Positions 41,755 through 48,957 of a DNA stretch of 64,000 bases are shown piece after piece; the stretch's first letter is position 1, and each line of letters opens with the position of its first letter. The notes under the pieces were generated by a model. It ran no database searches. It worked only from the letters and a program-made list of their open reading frames with translations, and was not told the origin of the DNA. The stretch is from Streptosporangium carneum (GTDB taxonomy: Bacteria > Actinomycetota > Actinomycetes > Streptosporangiales > Streptosporangiaceae). The stretch covers positions 106,895 to 170,894 of the forward strand of contig NZ_BSEV01000021.1 of the NCBI RefSeq assembly GCF_027922005.1, given 5' to 3'. The position numbers and the translations under genes were made by a program.

Positions 41755-42600
41755 CTACTGGGCGGGCAGGACCGCGCCCTTGTAGGTGTCCTGGATGAAC
41801 TTCTTGACCTCGGGGCCCTGGAGGAGCTCGGCGAGCTTCTTGACGCGGGGGTCGTCGACCTTGGCGGGCACGGTCACCAGCCCGTTGGCGTAGGGGTTGC
41901 CCTCGCCCTTCTCCAGGATCAGCGAGTCGGTCGCGGGCTGGAGCCCGGCCTCGAGCGCGTAGTTGCCGTTGATGATCGCGGCGTCCACGTCCTCGAGCGA
42001 GCGGGGCAGCTGGGCGGCCTCAAGGGGCTTGAACTGCAGCTCCTTGGGGTTGTCCGCCACGTCGCGCTCGGTGGCCTTGACGCCGGCGCCCTCCTTGAGG
42101 GTGATCACTCCGTTGTCGGCGAGGAGCTTGAGCGAGCGGCCCAGGTTGCTCGCGTCGTTGGGCAGCGCGACCTGGGCGCCCTTGGCCAGCTCGGAGATGT
42201 TCTTGATCTTCTTGGAGTAGAGGCCGAGCGGCTCGATGTGGACCGGCGCGACCCAGCTGAGCTTGATGTCCTTGCCCTTGGAGAACTCCTCCAGGTACGG
42301 GACGTGCTGGAAGTAGTTGGCGTCCAGCTGTCCCTCGTCCAGCTGGACGTTGGGCTGGACGTAGTCGGTGAACTCGACGATCTCCAGGTTCAGCCCGGCC
42401 TTCGCGGCGAGGTTGTCCTTGACGAACTTCAGGATCTCACCGTGCGGCACGGGGTTCACCCCGACCTTGAACGGCGCGTCGGCCTTGGGTGTGCCGGCGT
42501 TCGACGCGGCGGCGGGCGTGGCCGTCGCCGACGACCCGCCGCACGCGGTGAGGGTTCCGGCCAGGATCAGTCCGGCCACGACCCCGAGCAACCTGCGCAT
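41755..42600 (-). CDS. MetQ/NlpA-family substrate-binding lipoprotein
   Basis: 281 residues with a lipoprotein signal: basic start, hydrophobic core, lipobox LTAC (Cys20). Mature domain FKVGVNPVPHGEILKFV, GLNLEIVEFTDYVQPN, LDANYFQHVPYLEEF, VALPNDASNLGRSL and IINGNYALEAGL are all characteristic of D-methionine-binding MetQ. It would deliver methionine to a MetNI ABC transporter, but no metN or metI is adjacent, so it either works with a distant one or binds another ligand. The 68-bp leader contains nested inverted repeats covering the ribosome site. GGGGGAAG precedes the ATG. Confidence 0.88.
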   Translation of the reverse strand: MRRLLGVVAGLILAGTLTACGGSSATATPAAASNAGTPKADAPFKVGVNPVPHGEILKFVKDNLAAKAGLNLEIVEFTDYVQPNVQLDEGQLDANYFQHVPYLEEFSKGKDIKLSWVAPVHIEPLGLYSKKIKNISELAKGAQVALPNDASNLGRSLKLLADNGVITLKEGAGVKATERDVADNPKELQFKPLEAAQLPRSLEDVDAAIINGNYALEAGLQPATDSLILEKGEGNPYANGLVTVPAKVDDPRVKKLAELLQGPEVKKFIQDTYKGAVLPAQ

Positions 42601-42654
42601 GACTTCCCCCTATTTCCCGTATGTTTGATAGGAAATATTTCATACGGGGAAGTC
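42601..42654 (-). promoter_or_regulatory. Nested inverted repeats in the metQ leader
   Basis: In minus-strand sense: GACTTCCCC (42654-42646) can pair with GGGGAAGTC (42609-42601), which contains the ribosome site next to the ATG; CCCGTATG (42648-42641) can pair with CATACGGG (42623-42616). The two pairings share three C residues. A TTGTCG-17/18-AATATT promoter is also possible and would place CCCGTATG in its spacer, making this an operator instead. Confidence 0.5.
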
Positions 42655-42668
42655 CGCCGACAAATCGG

Positions 42669-43274
42669 TTACTGACCCACGAGCGCCAGCATCTGCTTGA
42701 TCTGCGCGGAGCGCGAGGCCTCGACACGTCCCGCCAGAGCCTTGGTCTCGGCGTTCTGCCCCGCCATCGACTCCACCTTGGCCATCTGGACGGCGTCGTC
42801 CTGCTGGGCGATCAGCGTGTTGAGGAACCTCTTCTCGAACTCGGCGTCGGGAGCCTTGGCGAGCGCGTCGAACTGCGCCTTGGTCATCCCGTGGCCTCCG
42901 TGGGAGGCGTGCGCGTTGCCCGACGGAGTCGGGGGCTGCTTCCAGCCGCTCAGCCAGCCGGCCATCAGCTTCGCCTCCGACTCCTGCGTCGTGGCGATCG
43001 CGGCGGCCAGCGTCTTGACGTCGGAACTGACGGCCCGCTCCTGCGCCAGCTTCGCCAGCTTCACGCCCTCGGTGTTGTGCGGCACCATCATCTGCAGGAA
43101 CATCACGTCGGCGGGATTGTAGTCCGACCCCGCCACGGCCGCGGGCCCCGCGTCCGCGGCACCGTGCGCGCCGTGCGTCATCTGACCGCTGCCCTGCAGC
43201 TCCTGAAGGCTGTGCGCGCCGCAGCCGGTGAGAAGGAAGGCGCCCAGGACGATCGGGACCGCGCGTTTCAGCAT
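42669..43274 (-). CDS. DUF305 lipoprotein
   Basis: 201 residues. Lipobox LLTGC (Cys18). DUF305 features: DVMFLQMMVPHNTEGVKLAKLA, AAAIATTQESEAKLMAGWL, FEKRFLNTLIAQQDDAVQMAKV. DUF305 is a ferritin-like four-helix bundle; cyanobacterial CopM of this family binds copper. Met/His-rich segments (QMTHGAHG, HASHGGHGMT) fit metal binding outside the membrane. 68 bp upstream of metQ on the same strand. Confidence 0.88.
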   Translation of the reverse strand: MLKRAVPIVLGAFLLTGCGAHSLQELQGSGQMTHGAHGAADAGPAAVAGSDYNPADVMFLQMMVPHNTEGVKLAKLAQERAVSSDVKTLAAAIATTQESEAKLMAGWLSGWKQPPTPSGNAHASHGGHGMTKAQFDALAKAPDAEFEKRFLNTLIAQQDDAVQMAKVESMAGQNAETKALAGRVEASRSAQIKQMLALVGQ

Positions 43275-43346
43275 GGGTACTCCTGTTGGGGGGTGCTCCC
43301 GACCGGGACGGACGTGGCCGCCCCGGTCAGGCGGGGTGAAGCAGGG

Positions 43347-44234
43347 TCAGACACGCTGCCACAGCGAGGGGACGTTCGGCGGCTCCCAGCCCGCGAGCGC
43401 GGTGTGCGGCTGCAGGCAGCGGTAGGCCGCTCCGTTGTAGGTCACCTGCGCGCCCGTGGTGTAGGCGGTGCCCGCCTTCCAGGTGCCGCTCTGCGTCGCG
43501 GTGACGGTGGGCGTGGGCGAGGAGGTCGGCGTCACCGTGGGCGTCACCGTGGGCGTGGGCGAGGAGGTCGGCGTCACGGTCGGGGTGGGCGACGGGGTGC
43601 TCCCGCCGCCGAAGTCCACGTCGGAGCAGGTGTAGAAGGCCTCGTTGCTGTACAGGACGCGCTGCCAGATCGAGTAGATGAGCTGGCGGCCCGTGCGCTG
43701 CGGGAGGTCGATCGTCCACTTGGTGAACGTGACGGGGTTCTGGTTGTTGAACGTCTTGAGGGGCTCCAGGTCCGACCACTTCAGCGGCTGGGTCGGGTTC
43801 CAGCTCTGCTTGGTGATGTAGTACTCGAAGTTGCTCCCCCCGTGGGGGGCCGTGGCGTGATAGGTGATCTCCAGCGGCCCCGGCGAGACCCGGGTGGCGG
43901 GCCAGTCGGCCCTGGGGAGGTCGAGACCGCGATACTTCTCACGCCCCGCGCTGCAGAGTTTGCCGTCCGGGATGAGCGCGCGGTGGTTGCCGCCGGCCTC
44001 CAGCAGGGAGACCTCGTTCCAGTCGTAGAACGCCTGGGTTCCGCCGGCCGCGACGGCCGCCTTACAGGCCTCGGACTTGGGCGTCTCCGGCCCCTCGTTC
44101 TTGCAGACGTAGACGCGGCTCGGCGGGTTCGACATGCTGCCGTGAGCCTGCGCGGGGGTGGACGGGATCAGGGCGAGCAGACTGCCGATGGCCAGCGCGG
44201 CGGCACCGGTGGTTGCCTTGGGTCGCAGGTGCAC
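43347..44234 (-). CDS. Secreted AA10 lytic polysaccharide monooxygenase with CBM5/12
   Basis: 295 residues from a GTG at 44234, chosen because AGGAGGA lies six bases before it. The signal peptide ends PAQA, so the mature protein starts with His31, the first ligand of the copper histidine brace (HGSMSNPPSR). Typical AA10 motifs follow: GGTQAFYDWNEV, IPDGKLCSAG, ITYHATAPHGGSNFEYYIT (second brace histidine) and an aromatic-rich end. A Pro/Thr/Ser linker with PTPTVTPT repeats leads to a C-terminal chitin-binding CBM5/12 (WKAGTAYTTGAQVTYNG.. WEPPNVPSLWQRV). Oxidative chitin or cellulose cleavage outside the cell is expected. Confidence 0.93.
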   Translation of the reverse strand: MHLRPKATTGAAALAIGSLLALIPSTPAQAHGSMSNPPSRVYVCKNEGPETPKSEACKAAVAAGGTQAFYDWNEVSLLEAGGNHRALIPDGKLCSAGREKYRGLDLPRADWPATRVSPGPLEITYHATAPHGGSNFEYYITKQSWNPTQPLKWSDLEPLKTFNNQNPVTFTKWTIDLPQRTGRQLIYSIWQRVLYSNEAFYTCSDVDFGGGSTPSPTPTVTPTSSPTPTVTPTVTPTSSPTPTVTATQSGTWKAGTAYTTGAQVTYNGAAYRCLQPHTALAGWEPPNVPSLWQRV

Positions 44235-44674
44235 GTGGACTCCTCCTGAAAAGGGGGGATGGAGGCATGACATGTCCAACGGCCGACGGATAGCACGTTA
44301 TTAGCAAGAAACCTTACTAAAAATTCATTCGACGCGGCTACATACCGACCTCATATTCACCCGACGTGAGGCCGGCCGCGCCGCCGACCGGGTCACGGGA
44401 GCCGCCCCTGCCTCCCTCTTCGCCCAGGTCACCACGCCCCTTTCCGCCCCCCTGCCCCTCACTCGCCTCCCGGGAACGCCTCCTCGCCCCGCCCCTCCCC
44501 CGGCCCGGAAACCGCCTCCGCCCCCTCACCCCACCGGCCTCCGCCCCTCGTTCCACCGGCCTTCGCCCCCTCGTCCCGCCGCCGGGTGAGCCTGCGAACC
44601 GTGAACCTCGACGCGACTCCGCTCCGTGGGGTGGACGCTGTCGCGATCCCCTGCCTTCAGGCAGACGGAGGGCG
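44235..44674. other. Intergenic region upstream of the LPMO gene
   Basis: 440 bp. The first 110 bp are AT-rich with a 20-bp inverted repeat (44301-44320), the probable control region of the LPMO gene. The rest is a C-rich stretch (44400-44580) without gene-like features. Confidence 0.5.
44301..44320. promoter_or_regulatory. 20-bp inverted repeat before the LPMO gene
   Basis: TTAGCAAGAAACCTTACTAA: 8-bp arms with one mismatch around four bases, 67 bp upstream of the GTG start. A regulator site for a carbohydrate-responsive gene is likely. Confidence 0.5.
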
Positions 44675-45583
44675 TCAATCGACCACGAGCACGACCTTGC
44701 CCCGCCCGTGGCCCGCCTCGACCTCGCGATGGGCGTCGGCGGCGCGGTCGAGGGGATAGGTCCTTCTGACGTGGAAGACGAGCTCCCCCTTGGCGTGGAG
44801 GTCGGCCAGCTCGGCGAGCCTGGAGGCGAGGCGAACCCCTCTGACCAACTGGACGCCCAGTTCCTCGGCCCTGGCATGGTCGACCAGGGTGATGATCCTG
44901 TCTCCCTTCACCAATCTCAGCGAGACGTCCAGGGCGTCGCCGCCCGCGCCGTCCAGGACCATGTCGACTCCTCCTGGGGCGAGAGCGCGCACCCGCTCCA
45001 GCAGGCCCTCGCCGTACGTGACGGGGATCGCGCCGAGCGAGCGCAGGTAGTCGTGGTTCTCCTCGCGCGCGGTGCCGATGACCGTGGCTCCCCACAGCCG
45101 GGCGAGCTGTACCGCGGCGGTGCCGACCGACCCCGCGGCGGCGTGGACCAGAACCGTGTCCCCCTCACCGACTCCGAGCTGCCTGAGGGCGATGTGGGCG
45201 GTCTGCGTCCCCGCGGTGAAGCCGCCCGCGACCTCCCAGGGCATGGTCGCGGGCTTGGCCGTGACATTCTCCTCCGGGACGACCACGTACTCGGCGTAGG
45301 AGTTCAGCAGGTTGAAGCCCAGCACCTCGTCCCCAGGGGAAACCGCTGTCACTCCGGAGCCCACCTGGTCGACCACCCCGGCGAACTCGTTGCCGGGAAC
45401 ACGGGGCAGCTCCTCCGGCACCCCCGGGGGAACCCAGCCCTGCCGGATGGCCACGTCGTACGGCTGCACACCCGCCGCCCTGACCCTGACCCGCACCTGC
45501 CCCTCCCCCGCCTCGGGCGTCGGCAGGTCCATCGCCTTCAGCACCTCGGGTCCACCGAACTCGGAAAAAGCAGCGGCCTTCAT
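44675..45583 (-). CDS. Quinone-oxidoreductase-like MDR protein
   Basis: 302 residues, medium-chain dehydrogenase/reductase without zinc ligands. MKAAAFSEFGGPEVL start, VRAAGVQPYDVAIR, GNEFAGVV, nucleotide motif VLVHAAAGSVGTAAVQLARLWG and a C-terminal HGRGKVVLVVD, the QOR group. It uses NADPH to reduce quinones or enones. Start at 45583 with AAGGAG six bases upstream; the frame extends to 45625. Single gene, with an inverted-repeat element in its upstream region. Confidence 0.9.
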   Translation of the reverse strand: MKAAAFSEFGGPEVLKAMDLPTPEAGEGQVRVRVRAAGVQPYDVAIRQGWVPPGVPEELPRVPGNEFAGVVDQVGSGVTAVSPGDEVLGFNLLNSYAEYVVVPEENVTAKPATMPWEVAGGFTAGTQTAHIALRQLGVGEGDTVLVHAAAGSVGTAAVQLARLWGATVIGTAREENHDYLRSLGAIPVTYGEGLLERVRALAPGGVDMVLDGAGGDALDVSLRLVKGDRIITLVDHARAEELGVQLVRGVRLASRLAELADLHAKGELVFHVRRTYPLDRAADAHREVEAGHGRGKVVLVVD

Positions 45584-45751
45584 CGGAAACTCCTTCACTC
45601 GTCGCCGTCGCCTCTCACTCTGCAACCTCGACCATGCTTGAGGTCAATCGGCTGAGGACATGGGGCGGCTCGTCGAGTCGGGTGCTGCCGCAGACTTCGC
45701 GGGGTCGCTGGGTTCTGGGGGTTCGCTTGGTCTGAGGGCGCTGGGTTCTAT

Positions 45752-45812
45752 GGGCTGGGCTTTGTTCGCGTGGAGGGGGGCGGGTGGTCCGGCCGGCCGT
45801 CTCCACGCGAAC
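45752..45812. repeat. Dispersed repeat copy A with hairpin
   Basis: Bases 45752-45803 match 63497-63548 over 52 bp with one difference. Here the repeat is closed by 12-bp arms GTTCGCGTGGAG / CTCCACGCGAAC (45764-45775, 45801-45812). Flanking GGTTC/GAACC-rich sequence extends the symmetry to about 45714-45860. Confidence 0.8.
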
Positions 45813-45874
45813 AGACCGAACCCAGAGAACCAAACGAACCGACCGAACCCCGGTGACCCCAGAGAACAGCGCCG

Positions 45875-46690
45875 TCAGCGAAGACCGTCGAAGAGGTCGG
45901 TCTCGTGTTCGGCGGACGAGACCCGGGTGAAGTGGCGGATGAAGAACTCGGGGGAGAGCGCCCGGTGCTGGGCCTCGGCGGGCATGCGCAGCAGGAAGAT
46001 GCTGTCCCCCTGGCTGGCGTGCGCCTCGAGCGCCTTGCGTTTGCGCTCCACGTAAGGCGTCACGTCGACCACGGCGGTGATCAGCTCCTGCGGGGTGCCG
46101 AAGTCCTCAGGAAGGCCGGGGTCCTCGGGCGCGGCGTCGATCGACCGGAGATACTCGAACAGCTCGGCGATCCGCTCCCGGGGCACGGCGGTGTAGTAGA
46201 CCTTGTCGGGGATGCCGGTGGCCTCGGCGGCCGCCAGGGTGATGCGGTTGGCCTGGATGTGGTCGGGATGGCCGTAGTTGCCGTTCTCGTCGTAGGTGAC
46301 CACGACCTGCGGGCGGTAGTGCTCCATCAGGGCGGCGAGCCTTCCCGCCGCCTCGTCGAGCGGGACGTTGGCGAAGGCGTCCTGCGCCTGGTTGCCCTCC
46401 CAGCCGTCCATGCCGGAGTCGCGGTAGCCGAGAAGCTCGACGTGCGCGATCCCCAGGTGGGTCACGGACTCGTCGAGCTCCTCGAGCCGCCGTGCTCTCA
46501 CCGCCGCCTCGTCGTGGCCGGGCTCCCCCGGCTTCACTCCGCCGGGCCCGTCTCCCTGCTCACCGTTCGTGCAGGTCACCAGGACGGTGCGGATGCCCTC
46601 CTCGGCGTATTTGGCGAAGACGCCGCCTGTCCCGAGCACCTCGTCGTCGGGATGGGCGTGAACGGCCATCAGCGTCAGCTCGTGATCCAT
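45875..46690 (-). CDS. PIG-L family deacetylase
   Basis: 271 residues. Zinc motifs AVHAHPDDEVLG (near residue 8) and NYGHPDHIQAN, plus CTNGEQGD, are those of N-acetylglucosaminyl deacetylases, including MshB and the mycothiol S-conjugate amidase Mca. The YDENGNYGHPDH segment is typical of the actinomycete MshB/Mca group; which of these substrates it uses cannot be told. Start at 46690, GGAGAGG upstream. The region between this start and the carboxylase stop is filled with short CTCAGTCCCC repeats. Confidence 0.88.
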   Translation of the reverse strand: MDHELTLMAVHAHPDDEVLGTGGVFAKYAEEGIRTVLVTCTNGEQGDGPGGVKPGEPGHDEAAVRARRLEELDESVTHLGIAHVELLGYRDSGMDGWEGNQAQDAFANVPLDEAAGRLAALMEHYRPQVVVTYDENGNYGHPDHIQANRITLAAAEATGIPDKVYYTAVPRERIAELFEYLRSIDAAPEDPGLPEDFGTPQELITAVVDVTPYVERKRKALEAHASQGDSIFLLRMPAEAQHRALSPEFFIRHFTRVSSAEHETDLFDGLR

Positions 46691-46803
46691 GGATGTCGAC
46701 CTCTCCGTAGGGGAGGGCCATACGGCCCCGCCCACTCTACGGCGGTCCAGCGGAGGCCGGAGTCGGCAGACGGCCGCCCTCTCCATCTCCCGTCCTCCCC
46801 CGG

Positions 46804-46888
46804 CCTCTCAGTCCCCTCGCCTCTCAATCCGTCTCTCAGTCCCCCGCCCCTCAGTCCCCGCGCCTCAGTCCTCTCCCTCTCTCAGTCG
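46804..46888. repeat. Degenerate CTCAGTCCCC tandem array at the carboxylase 3' end
   Basis: Five or six imperfect copies of CTCTCAGTCCCC-like units, 13-17 bp long; the last one contains the stop codon of the biotin carboxylase (TCA at 46882-46884). Another array anchored on a gene end, as at 2439-2534. Confidence 0.6.
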
Positions 46889-48663
46889 TGCAGGACGCAC
46901 AGGACGTGACCGCCCGTGACGGCGTCTCCCACGCCCATGTCGAGCTGCGTGACGGTTCCGGTCTTGTGGGCGAAAAGCGGCTGCTCCATTTTCATCGCCT
47001 CCAGCACGACGATCAGGTCTCCGGTGGAGACCCGGTCGCCGTTGCCGACCGCGACCTTGACGATCGTGCCCTGCATCGGGCTGGTCACGGCGTCCGCACC
47101 GCCCTGACCGCCCATGCCCCCCGCCCTGGACGCCTGACGCCGCGGACGTCTGGCCGTGCTCGGGGAGTGCCCCGTTGAGTGGCCCGTGGGAGAGGCGGCC
47201 GCGAACCCGGGCGGGACCACGACCTCGACCCTGCGGCCGTCCACCTCGACGACGAGGGCCTCTCCCCTGGCCGGCGGGGTCGCCGAGGCCGGGATCTCGA
47301 GGTACGGCTCGATGCCGCCGCGGAACTCGGTCTCGATCCACTGCGTGTGCACGGAGAAGACCCCGCCCTCCCCGTCGCGGAAGGCGGGGTCTTCGACCAC
47401 GGCCCTGTGGAAGGGCAGCGTGGTGGCCAGGCCTTCGACCCGGAACTCGGCGAGCGCGCGACGGGCCCGTTCCAGGGCCTGGGCGCGGTCGGCGCCGGTG
47501 ACGACGAGCTTGGCCAGCAGCGAGTCGAAGGCCCGCCAGAGCACCGTGCCCTCCTCCGCGCCCGAGTCGAGGCGCACACCGGGCCCGGAGGGGGGACGCC
47601 ACCCGGTGATGGTCCCCGGGCTCGGCAGGAAGTTGCGGCCGGGGTCCTCGCCGTTGAGGCGGAACTCGATGGAGTGCCCGCGTACCGGCGGGTCGTCGTA
47701 TCCGAGCTCCTGGCCTTCGGCGATGCGGAACTGCTCGCGCACCAGGTCGAGCCCGGTGACCTCCTCGCTGACCGGGTGCTCGACCTGCAGACGGGTGTTG
47801 ACCTCCAGGAAGGAGACCATGCCGTCGCTGCCGATCAGGAACTCGCAGGTGCCCGCCCCGACGTAGCCCGCCTCGGCGAGGATCGCCTTCGAAGCGGTGT
47901 ACAGCACGCGGTTCTGCTCCTCGGTGAGGTACGGCGCGGGCGCCTCCTCGACCAGTTTCTGGTGCCTGCGCTGCAGCGAGCAGTCGCGGGTGGAGACCAC
48001 CACGACGTTGCCGTGCGTGTCGGCCAGGCACTGCGTCTCGACGTGCCGGGGCCGGTCGAGGTAGCGCTCGGCGAAGCATTCGCCCCTGCCGAAGGCCGCG
48101 ACGGCCTCCCGCACGGCGGACTCGTACGCCTCGGGGATCTCCTCCAGCGTTCTGGCCACTTTCAGACCTCGGCCTCCGCCGCCGAAGGCCGCCTTGATGG
48201 CGACCGGCAGGCCGTGCGTCCTGGCGAACTCGACCAGTTCCTCAGGGCCGTTGACGGGACCGTCGGTTCCGGGGGCGAGCGGGGCTCCGGCCGCCATGGC
48301 GATCCTGCGGGCGGAGACCTTGTCCCCGAGATCCTCGATGACCCTGGGCGGCGGCCCTATCCAGGTCAGTCCGGCCGCCAGCACCGCCCTGGCGAACTCG
48401 GCGTTCTCGGCCAGGAAGCCCCAGCCGGGGTGAACGGCGTCCGCCCCCGACCTGGCGGCGGCCTCGAGCACCTTCCCGATGTCCAGGTAGCTCTCCGCGG
48501 CGGTCTCGCCGCCGAGCGCGAACGCCTCGTCCGCGACCGTGACGTGGAGCGCGTCGCGGTCGGGCTCGGCGTAGACGGCCACGCTGGCGATTCCCGCGTC
48601 GCGGCAGGCCCTCGCGACGCGGACCGCGACCTCGCCGCGGTTGGCTATCAGAACCTTGCGCAC
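46882..48663 (-). CDS. Acyl-CoA carboxylase alpha subunit (biotin carboxylase + BCCP)
   Basis: 593 residues. Biotin carboxylase: KVLIANRGEVAVRVARACRD, AAFGGGGRGLKVA (ATP loop), RDCSLQRRHQKLVEEAPAP, EFLIGSDGMVSFLEVNTRLQVEHPV (broken here), then a Pro/Arg linker and a biotinyl domain with EAMKMEQ (Lys558). It carboxylates biotin for transfer by the beta subunit encoded upstream, producing malonyl- and/or methylmalonyl-CoA. Gene order beta-epsilon-alpha with 4-bp gap or overlap. At the edge of the PKS cluster it is the likely extender-unit supply. Confidence 0.94.
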   Translation of the reverse strand: MRKVLIANRGEVAVRVARACRDAGIASVAVYAEPDRDALHVTVADEAFALGGETAAESYLDIGKVLEAAARSGADAVHPGWGFLAENAEFARAVLAAGLTWIGPPPRVIEDLGDKVSARRIAMAAGAPLAPGTDGPVNGPEELVEFARTHGLPVAIKAAFGGGGRGLKVARTLEEIPEAYESAVREAVAAFGRGECFAERYLDRPRHVETQCLADTHGNVVVVSTRDCSLQRRHQKLVEEAPAPYLTEEQNRVLYTASKAILAEAGYVGAGTCEFLIGSDGMVSFLEVNTRLQVEHPVSEEVTGLDLVREQFRIAEGQELGYDDPPVRGHSIEFRLNGEDPGRNFLPSPGTITGWRPPSGPGVRLDSGAEEGTVLWRAFDSLLAKLVVTGADRAQALERARRALAEFRVEGLATTLPFHRAVVEDPAFRDGEGGVFSVHTQWIETEFRGGIEPYLEIPASATPPARGEALVVEVDGRRVEVVVPPGFAAASPTGHSTGHSPSTARRPRRQASRAGGMGGQGGADAVTSPMQGTIVKVAVGNGDRVSTGDLIVVLEAMKMEQPLFAHKTGTVTQLDMGVGDAVTGGHVLCVLHD

Positions 48664-48667
48664 TGGC

Positions 48668-48955
48668 TCAGCCTCTCTGCAACGGCCCGCGGTAGGCGGG
48701 TCCGGCGATCCAGAACGGCTTCCTGACCCGCGGGCGCGCCGTGTCGCGCGTGTTCCTCCGCACGAGGAGGAACGCGACGACCGTGGCGGCGATCTCCTCG
48801 TCGGAGGGCTTGCCGCTCAAAGTCAGGAACGGGTGGTCGGTCTCCGTCTCAGGGCGGTCGGCCCCCACCACAGGGCGGTCGGCCCCCACCACAGGGTGGT
48901 CGGCCCCCATCACAGGGTGGCCGGTCCCTGTCCTGGGGCGGTCGGCCCCCATCAC
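48668..48955 (-). CDS. Acyl-CoA carboxylase epsilon subunit
   Basis: 95 residues. The C-terminal half, SDEEIAATVVAFLLVRRNT and the PFWIAGPAYRGPLQRG tail, is the actinomycete AccE/PccE family, small subunits that bind and stimulate the carboxylase. The N-terminal half is unusual: four to five heptads of the type GADHPVV/GADRPVV coded by a 21-bp tandem repeat that includes the GTG-ATG start region. The GTG overlaps the beta-subunit stop (GTGA). An internal start could skip the repeats. Confidence 0.85.
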   Translation of the reverse strand: MMGADRPRTGTGHPVMGADHPVVGADRPVVGADRPETETDHPFLTLSGKPSDEEIAATVVAFLLVRRNTRDTARPRVRKPFWIAGPAYRGPLQRG

Positions 48956-48957
48956 AT
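48842..48957. repeat. 21-bp tandem repeat at the start of the epsilon gene
   Basis: Four to five copies of a GGGCGGTCGGCCCCCACCACA-like unit, written in plus-strand sense, spanning the overlapping stop/start of beta and epsilon. In coding sense each copy carries GTGATGGGG or a variant, so the start region itself was duplicated. Confidence 0.75.

Noticed and set aside
42601..42654. SAM or other known riboswitch upstream of metQ
   Set aside because: Region is only 68 bp and lacks the conserved kink-turn and pseudoknot cores; reported only as nested repeats.
44338..44877. 179-codon minus-strand frame in C-rich DNA
   Set aside because: Gly/Arg-rich low complexity; partly overlaps the MDR gene on another frame.
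44675..45583. MDR protein as enoylreductase of the PKS
   Set aside because: Similar fold, but it is separated from the cluster by the PIG-L gene and the repeat, and groups with QOR-type proteins.
47179..48726. 515-codon plus-strand frame opposite the biotin carboxylase
   Set aside because: Shadow frame; the opposite strand is an unmistakable biotin carboxylase.
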